Below, in pieces: positions 63,355 through 64,000 of a DNA stretch of 64,000 bases. Numbering within the stretch: the stretch's first letter is position 1; the number at the start of each line of letters is the position of its first letter. Origin of the DNA: Mogibacterium sp. (GTDB taxonomy: Bacteria; Bacillota; Clostridia; Peptostreptococcales; Anaerovoracaceae); NCBI GenBank assembly GCA_017434025.1, contig JAFRGC010000054.1:1-64000 (forward strand). Direction: 5' to 3'. Below the pieces are notes generated by a model that was given only the letters and a program-made list of their open reading frames with translations, made no database searches and was not told the origin of the DNA. Position numbers and translations under genes: made by a program.

Positions 63355-64000
63355 ATGAACGAGAAACGGATCGGAAAGAGTGTTGGCAAAGCGGGAAAGC
63401 TGATCGCCAATGTGGTGCTTATCGTGCTTGGCAATGCGATATATGCGGCAGGTGTTGTGCTGTTTATACTGCCGACCGGGCTGATTACAGGCGGCACCAC
63501 GGGCATAGCCCTTATAATCAACCATTTTGCGGGCATTAGGATCGCGACATTCGTAGGAGTGTTCAATGTTGTCATGTTCGCGCTTGGGTATCTGGTGCTT
63601 GGCAGAAAATTCGCTATGTCAACTCTTGTGAGTACCTTCTCATATCCCGTACTGCTCGGTATGATACAGAATGCAGTGGGTGGTTTTGTCCTCACGGAAG
63701 ACTTGCTGCTGGCAGCTCTTTTCGGAGGCCTGTGCATCGGACTTGCATTGGCCATAGTCATCAGGATCGGTGCGAGTACCGGCGGAATGGATATACCGCC
63801 GCTGATTCTTCAGAAGACGCTGCGCATACCGGTATCTGCAAGCATGTATGTCTTCGACTTTGCCATACTCATCGGCCAGATGCTGTTCACTCCGAGGCAG
63901 ACATGCCTCTACGGGATCTTGCTGGTGCTGGTATACACTATCACATTGGATAAGCTGCTCGCATTAGGCGCTTCAAGAACCAAGCTCGAGATCGTCAGCA
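63355..64000 (+). CDS. YitT family membrane protein (cut by window end)
   Basis: The first 215 residues are present; the frame runs off the window with no stop. It has a basic N-terminus, then YitT-type helices and motifs: GNAIYAAGVVLFILPTGLIT, GGTTGIALIIN (about 45-55) and GASTGGMDIPPLIL (about 142-155). The last residues, GASRTKLEIVS, mark the start of the C-terminal DUF2179 domain. The family is common in Firmicutes and of unproven transport function. The start follows a ggaggaatcaggag site. It has its own promoter and leader hairpin. Confidence 0.9.
   Translation, partial: MNEKRIGKSVGKAGKLIANVVLIVLGNAIYAAGVVLFILPTGLITGGTTGIALIINHFAGIRIATFVGVFNVVMFALGYLVLGRKFAMSTLVSTFSYPVLLGMIQNAVGGFVLTEDLLLAALFGGLCIGLALAIVIRIGASTGGMDIPPLILQKTLRIPVSASMYVFDFAILIGQMLFTPRQTCLYGILLVLVYTITLDKLLALGASRTKLEIVS

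Overview
The window looks like the chromosome of a Firmicute of the class Clostridia with roughly balanced base composition. Evidence is the dcw (division and cell wall) cluster led by mraZ, a SpoVD-like PBP with a PASTA domain, ZapA next to MutS2, BirA with BioY, ThiT behind a TPP riboswitch, butyrate kinase and strong purine-rich Shine-Dalgarno sites. I cannot name a genus from the sequence alone.

Layout. 1-10.7 kb: the end of clpB, a DUF4230 protein, a ClC transporter, trmL, a birA-bioY biotin operon (minus strand), a large U32 peptidase-family protein, TPP riboswitch plus thiT, a cysteine-rich membrane protein and a repetitive helical protein. 10.7-25.7 kb: a 10-TM metal exporter-like protein, MutT, carbohydrate genes (GH3, GH36 with a GPH symporter, a DUF4015 putative glycosidase), butyrate kinase, an Old Yellow Enzyme-type flavoprotein, and an unusual fusion of a DegT-like aminotransferase to a D-aspartate-ligase-like ATP-grasp enzyme. 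25.8-30 kb: uridine-kinase-like protein, NhaC antiporter, a small membrane protein and an SDR that has lost its catalytic residues. 30-45.5 kb: the dcw cluster mraZ-rsmH-ftsL-spoVD-mraY-murD-ftsW-murG-ftsQ-ftsZ, then an rRNA methyltransferase, zapA and mutS2. murE, murF and ftsA are absent from it. 45.6-50.6 kb: DUF523, argS, a radical-SAM-like protein without its iron-sulfur cysteines, and a TPR protein.

50.7-61.3 kb is the most distinctive part. A three-gene set (DUF819 membrane protein, M19 dipeptidase, VanX-like M15D dipeptidase) occurs once as a compact operon and again as a scattered paralogous set. The two sets are separated by a membrane-anchored unknown protein and a tRNA-Asn, tRNA-Leu, tRNA-fMet cluster. 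The second set has been remodelled: a TnpB-only IS200/IS605-type element sits after the M19 gene, a divergent XRE regulator lies beside repeated TTTATG(A/G)AAA elements, and a class III aminotransferase survives only as its C-terminal end. Just downstream is the decayed 3' end of a tyrosine recombinase. No vanR/S/H/A genes are present, so I read the dipeptidases as scavenging D-amino-acid dipeptides, possibly wall-derived, with DUF819 as the candidate uptake partner. This is inference.

The window closes with a second XRE regulator, an LSm-like unknown protein and the start of a YitT-family membrane protein.
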